Both the position numbers and the translations under genes were made by a program. Positions 59,901 through 64,000 of a stretch of DNA of 64,000 bases are shown piece after piece. Position 1 is the stretch's first letter, and each line of letters starts with the position of its first letter. The notes under the pieces are model-generated. The model was not told the DNA's origin. It saw only the letters and a list, made by a program, of their open reading frames with translations, and did not search any database. The stretch spans positions 17,871,959 to 17,935,958 of the forward strand of contig NC_080051.1 of the NCBI RefSeq assembly GCF_026212465.1. The letters are read 5' to 3'. Source of the DNA: Amaranthus tricolor. Its lineage: Eukaryota; Streptophyta; Magnoliopsida; Caryophyllales; Amaranthaceae.

Positions 59901-60229
59901 TTAGCTGTAGCCTGTAGGACAAATCGAGGGCCCCACAAAGAAAGGAGCAAAAAGGAGTGGAATAAAAGCATCAAAGGATGACTTATCGACCATATGAGAA
60001 GGCAAACACACACTCTTTCTAGGCAAATCTAGTGGGATCTTCACATGATTGTTAATCTTACACCTGTTAGATGTCCAAATGAAGGCTACCTCTGGACAAA
60101 GTGCACCCACAATACTAACCATGCTCCAACATGGTAAAGAAGTTGACTGCGCGTTGCTATTTGATCGTAGAGCGAGCTTAGAAGCAATGATTGTGTGAGA
60201 ACGAGATTTCATCATCAGCACAACTTACT
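59901..60229 (-). pseudogene. small membrane protein fragment (paralog c)
   Basis: After a GGTTTTCAG acceptor it reads MMKSRSHTIIASKLALRSNS, CWSMVSIVGALCPEVAFIWT, then HVKIPLDLPRKSVCLPSHMV and FDAFIPLLFAPFFVGPSICP before stop. It aligns through paralog a but is about 15 residues shorter at the end. No upstream exons were found, so it may be incomplete. DNA just upstream also resembles the intron next to paralog a. Confidence 0.55.
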
Positions 60230-60559
60230 CTGAAAACCAACAAGGAGAAGAGGCGGGGGGGCGCACACTAAAAATTCCTCTGACATTTACTTGTTCTCTT
60301 AAGTGATGGTAATAGACAACCTCACTTCAAGCTTTACATAAACTCAATCATTATATCTAACAATGAGAAATGAGAAATGAGAAAATATTAAAGAAAGAAA
60401 CAAAAGGATTGAATTTTCAGTTGATTAGCCAACTTGACAGCAACTATAGTGGACCTGGAGATTTGAAAGGGGCAATATATCAGAGTTAGGCTGTTCATAG
60501 AATATTTAGATTCTTGTTTGTGATTGGGCGTCATTAGTTAGCAATGTTATTAACTAGCT

Positions 60560-60735
60560 TTCATTTAGGGTGGGGTTTAAAGGTCGGATGTACACAACTT
60601 TACCTTTGTTAGTGATAACAGTAACAAAGAAGTTGTTTTTGAATGACTCTTGGTCGAAAATATTATGCGCAACTTCACATAGCTTATGCACATGATTTAT
60701 CAAATCATTTTACTTTAGTCCATTATAATCCAAAA
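60560..60735 (+). repeat. SINE-like repeat family G
   Basis: TTTAAAGGTCGGATGTACAC, then AACTTTACCTTTGTTAGTGA and AACAAAGAAGTTGTTTTTG follow the family order. It is truncated at the front. Confidence 0.6.
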
Positions 60736-61375
60736 ACAAAAGTTAAACGGATAGAAAATTAAATATTGTTTGAATAGGAAATGTAACGAATGAAATTTTT
60801 CAAGAACTTCTGAGGTTTGACCAACTATTAAAACAATATCAAAATTAGTCGGCCATTAACAGAAGCAATATTTCATAAGCTTTTCTTCTATAGCAATGAC
60901 CATGACTCTCCAAAAATCCAACCATTCTGCATATGGCCTTTCTGCAAGAATAAGACAACCTTAATTTAAAGCAGATCGTGAATATTATCTGAGAAATTAA
61001 ACAATGAAATTCACATAAACAATAAATAAAATCCTCACCATTCTTAATGCAATCAACTGTTACTTTGCCACATAATTCATAAAAGCATAAAGGAGACTAT
61101 CAATTCTCCAACTCAACAAAAACACAACACTCACACAAGAGGAGAGTTAACTGCAAATAAGTCTGATGAGGATGAAACCAATTGGTATTAAGAGGAATAG
61201 CCCATTAAGCTTATATGTTATTAAACCTCTCTCTAATTCTTCGATGTGGGATCACATGTGAGTTATTTTTCCAACACTCCCTCTCACATGTGATCCTATT
61301 TTTTTAGTTGGGTGGAAACGTCATTCTTTTTAAACCCGCACATTGTTTTTTTTATGGAAGACCGATATATTTTTT
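60736..61375. other. spacer before the copia remnant
   Basis: Contains an inverted TCACATGTGA pair at about 61250-61290, near a GATGTGGGATCACAT phrase of the kind found at retroelement ends. No gene is seen. Confidence 0.3.
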
Positions 61376-63074
61376 GTGTCTAGCTGATTTAATTTGCATT
61401 ATCTTTGGCATGCTAGATTAAGACATATTAATGAGATAAAATAAGTTGTGATTTAATTTGCATTATCTTTTCCATGCTAGATTAGGACATTAATTTTGAT
61501 AAAGTTTCCTTTATATCTAAGCATGAATATATTCTTTTATGCTACCAAAAATCTAAAAGTTGCAAAACTTGCATACTTAATAAGATCATAAGAACACAAT
61601 TTAAAAGTGTTGAAAGAAAATTTTAAAATTTTGATTTAATACTTAGTGATCTCTATGACTTTCATAGTACTCCATCATTAGAAAATAAAACACATGTTAT
61701 GACTTTTATTGATAATTATTCAAAGTTTTGTAATGTATATCTCTAACATATAAAGAAGAAGCTCTATGTTTCGTTAAAGTTTATATAAAGGAAGTTGAAT
61801 TACAAATTAATAGTAAACTTGTGAAATTAAGAACGGAGGAGGAAATTATTATGATCCTACTTCTTTCCATTCAATTGTTATAATACATGAAACAAATGTC
61901 ACCTATGCATCACAATCAAATGGTGTGATAGAATGGAAGAATCGAATTCCTCAAGAAATGATAAATTTCATGTTATCCTACTCCAGCTTTAGGGTGAAGC
62001 AATATTGACCGCATGTCACATTCTTAATCAAATTCTATCTAGAAACCAATAAGGAAACTCCTTATAAACTTTGGTACAAGAAAAAGCTTAATTTAAGCTA
62101 ACTACGAGTTTGGGGATGTAGGAGTACCCGACAACATGAGATAGAAACTTGGTGAGCGAGGTCTTAAATGCATTTTTGTAGGCTATGCAAATCAAAGCAA
62201 AACCTGTAGATTCTAAGTACAAAATGACTACATATCAATTCTTTCGACAATTGAGTCAAGAGACAATTTTTGATGAAAATAGACTTTTCATCAATTAGTA
62301 GATGAAGACATCTACAAATAAGTACTAATGATGAATTGGATCATAATCAACAAGAAACCCCACAAGAAGTTTCTTTGAACAAGATCGTTTAGTTGAATTT
62401 ACTCCTAAAAGGAATAAAAGAGACAAAAGAAAAGTGAAATCTTTTGGACCTTATTTTTATGTACAAATGAAGGTTAGACATTCATTTTAGTGTTTCATAT
62501 TATTTAAGTGTTGAAAAGGTGACTTGTTACCATATAGTGATGCAATTGCTACAAAGATATCTCTTTGGTAAAACGCTATATATGATGAGATGAACTCCAT
62601 CACAGGAAATAATACTTGGTTATTGGTGAATCTCCCTCCATCTTGTAAACCAATAAGTTATAAGTGGATTTTTCGTAAGAAAACGAAGATTAATAGTACA
62701 ATTGAAAATATCAAGGCCCAGGTAGTGGCACAAGGCTTTAGGCAAAAGCATGATATTGATTATTTTGATGCATATGCACTAGTAGCAAAAACAACTACTA
62801 TTAGGTTGTAGGTAGCGCTTGCTACAATACATAATTTAGTAATCTATCAAATGGACGTGATAACAGCCTTTTTGTATGGAGAACTAGATGAAGAATTCTA
62901 TATGAAACAACCCAAGGGGTTTGTTATGAAAGGACAACAAAGTAAGATGTGTAAACTTGTAAATTCATTATATCAACTAAAGCAAGCACAAAAATAGTGG
63001 CATCAAAAGTTTGATGAAACCATATTGTCATTTGAATATTGAATCAAGCAATAATTGTGTATATAGTAACGTTG
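61376..63074 (+). pseudogene. Ty1/copia pol remnant
   Basis: In order on the plus strand, with many stops and shifts: LWHARLRHI (pre-integrase), SCKTCILNKIIRTQFKSVER, FDLILSDLYDFHSTPSLENK (integrase core), NLSYLRVWGC, GLKCIFVGYANQSKTCRF, then reverse transcriptase NSITGNNTWLLVNLPPSCKP, YKWIFRKKTK, AQVVAQGFRQKHDIDYFDAY, VIYQMDVITAFLYGELDEEF and YMKQPKGFV, ending NNCVYSNVD. The YVDD block and RNase H are missing because the sequence breaks off at about 63074 into paralog d. No LTR pair was identified. Confidence 0.85.
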
Positions 63075-63240
63075 ATATCCACCTCACATCTGCAAGACAC
63101 CGAGAAGACGGAAACCTCTACAGAGCGCACCTACATGTGCCACCAGGACCAACAAGATCGACCAAGTTCCAACACAATAGGACAGTTGCTTGTAAGTTAC
63201 TGATTGACGGTAGAGTGAGCTTACTAACAATGATAATGTA
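63075..63240 (-). pseudogene. small membrane protein fragment (paralog d)
   Basis: The minus strand reads TLSLLVSSLYRQSVTYKQLS, then GTWSILLVLVAHVGALC, corresponding to the membrane segment of paralog a (GSWSIVLVVVAAVAAFAP), and then degenerates with a stop. It abuts the broken copia pol. Confidence 0.5.
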
Positions 63241-64000
63241 CTGATGATACATATAGGCAATCAGCAGACCGAAAAGGGAATCAGCTAATAAGGGCTATCA
63301 GTCTCCAGACAATGTACGTATTGTTACCTCTCATGGATACCTCTGCTAAGTTCTGCGGTCTTCGTTGACCTTATGTACTCACAACTTACCATCTGCCTAA
63401 GGAATTTGAATACTTAGCTTGAATTCATGAGTTCTGTCAAGTGTGCAGCTTACCCTGCATTAAGTGCACATACCAATCCACAAGTGAACAGCATGTAACT
63501 TCCGAAATAGCAGATCCTTCCATTAAATCATTGAGTAACTTCATCATGTATCATGTTTGGCTCTGACTCATCAAAATAGAACAAATCAAGGACAATGGCC
63601 AGAAGCAAGTGAAAAAAGGGAATTGAAAGATACAAATTTACAGAGAGAAGGGTTAAAAGAAATCATTTTAGCTAAATTTTGCTTATAAATGACCCAAGCA
63701 AGACCCCAAAAGTAACACGAATAAACAAGACAAAGGGGAATGGGTGAAGAGATTAGAAGATACAATGCAACTTTGGAATTATAGAAGTTTCATTCTACAG
63801 CAGTGAGCTGAGTTACAATCTATGGGCAAACTGATGTTCAGTTGTTCAGAAATTAATAAATAAAATTCTAACAAGTCTTCACTTTTCACTCTCCACACAA
63901 TTATAAACAACAAGAAGTTGCTTAAAGTGACATGAAACAAACCATCCACTATACTCCCTTAGACTAATATTCACATCCTTTCCAAAGTGTAGCAAAGACA
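63241..64000. other. window end, no gene seen
   Basis: No long open frame and no transposon end. A minus-strand exon belonging to the membrane-protein array could be hidden here, but I cannot support one. Confidence 0.3.

Noticed and set aside
1..64000. CRISPR array, operon, phage or organelle insertion
   Set aside because: No regularly spaced identical repeats, no bacterial-style gene packing and no plastid or mitochondrial genes were seen.

Overview
This window is nuclear DNA of a flowering plant. It is AT-rich, with short exons, long introns and dense transposable-element debris. The intact genes are plant housekeeping genes of eudicot type. The order Caryophyllales is only a guess, resting on a remembered resemblance of one dispersed foldback repeat. 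Nothing bacterial, organellar or CRISPR-like is present. I found no convincing new multi-gene system. The least explained part is an array of related membrane-protein gene fragments in the last 9 kb.

Layout. 1-3400: intergenic, with one copy of a 1.08-kb direct repeat. 3466-4893 (+): intronless MOT1-type molybdate transporter. 5.3 kb: a scrap of copia integrase. 5800 to about 10.2 kb (+): small mitochondrial ATP synthase subunit gene whose last intron (4.1 kb by one model) holds the second repeat copy. 10.2-18.1 kb: transposon country, with a MITE (small inverted-repeat transposon), then a Helitron interrupted by a rearranged copia element with 5-bp target duplication, then a Stowaway MITE. 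19.0-23.5 kb (+): 5'-truncated, frameshifted ACR9-type ACT-domain pseudogene. 24.5-35.3 kb (-): complete nine-exon gene for the exosome subunit RRP45/CER7 (439 codons plus stop), its introns stuffed with SINE, LTR and simple repeats. 35.5-45.3 kb: hAT, RTE-LINE, mariner and MITE remnants plus a short tandem array. 46.6 kb: Tourist-type MITE. 48.3-52.9 kb (-): complete five-exon ALY/THO4 mRNA-export adaptor gene (241 aa). 54.7 kb (-): decayed tRNA-Cys. 55.6-63.2 kb (-): four related fragments of a small plant membrane-protein gene, the last one abutting a broken copia pol at 61.4-63.07 kb.

How the genes relate. MOT1, the ATP synthase subunit, RRP45 and ALY are independent genes with their own promoters. 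RRP45 and ALY both serve RNA metabolism (3'-5' decay and mRNA export), but they lie 13 kb apart with repeats between and nothing suggests co-regulation. Exon models for RRP45 and ALY were built by eye from splice signals and protein similarity. Every junction keeps frame and total lengths match the families, so they are the most secure multi-exon calls. No database search was run. All family names rest on recognition of protein or terminal motifs.
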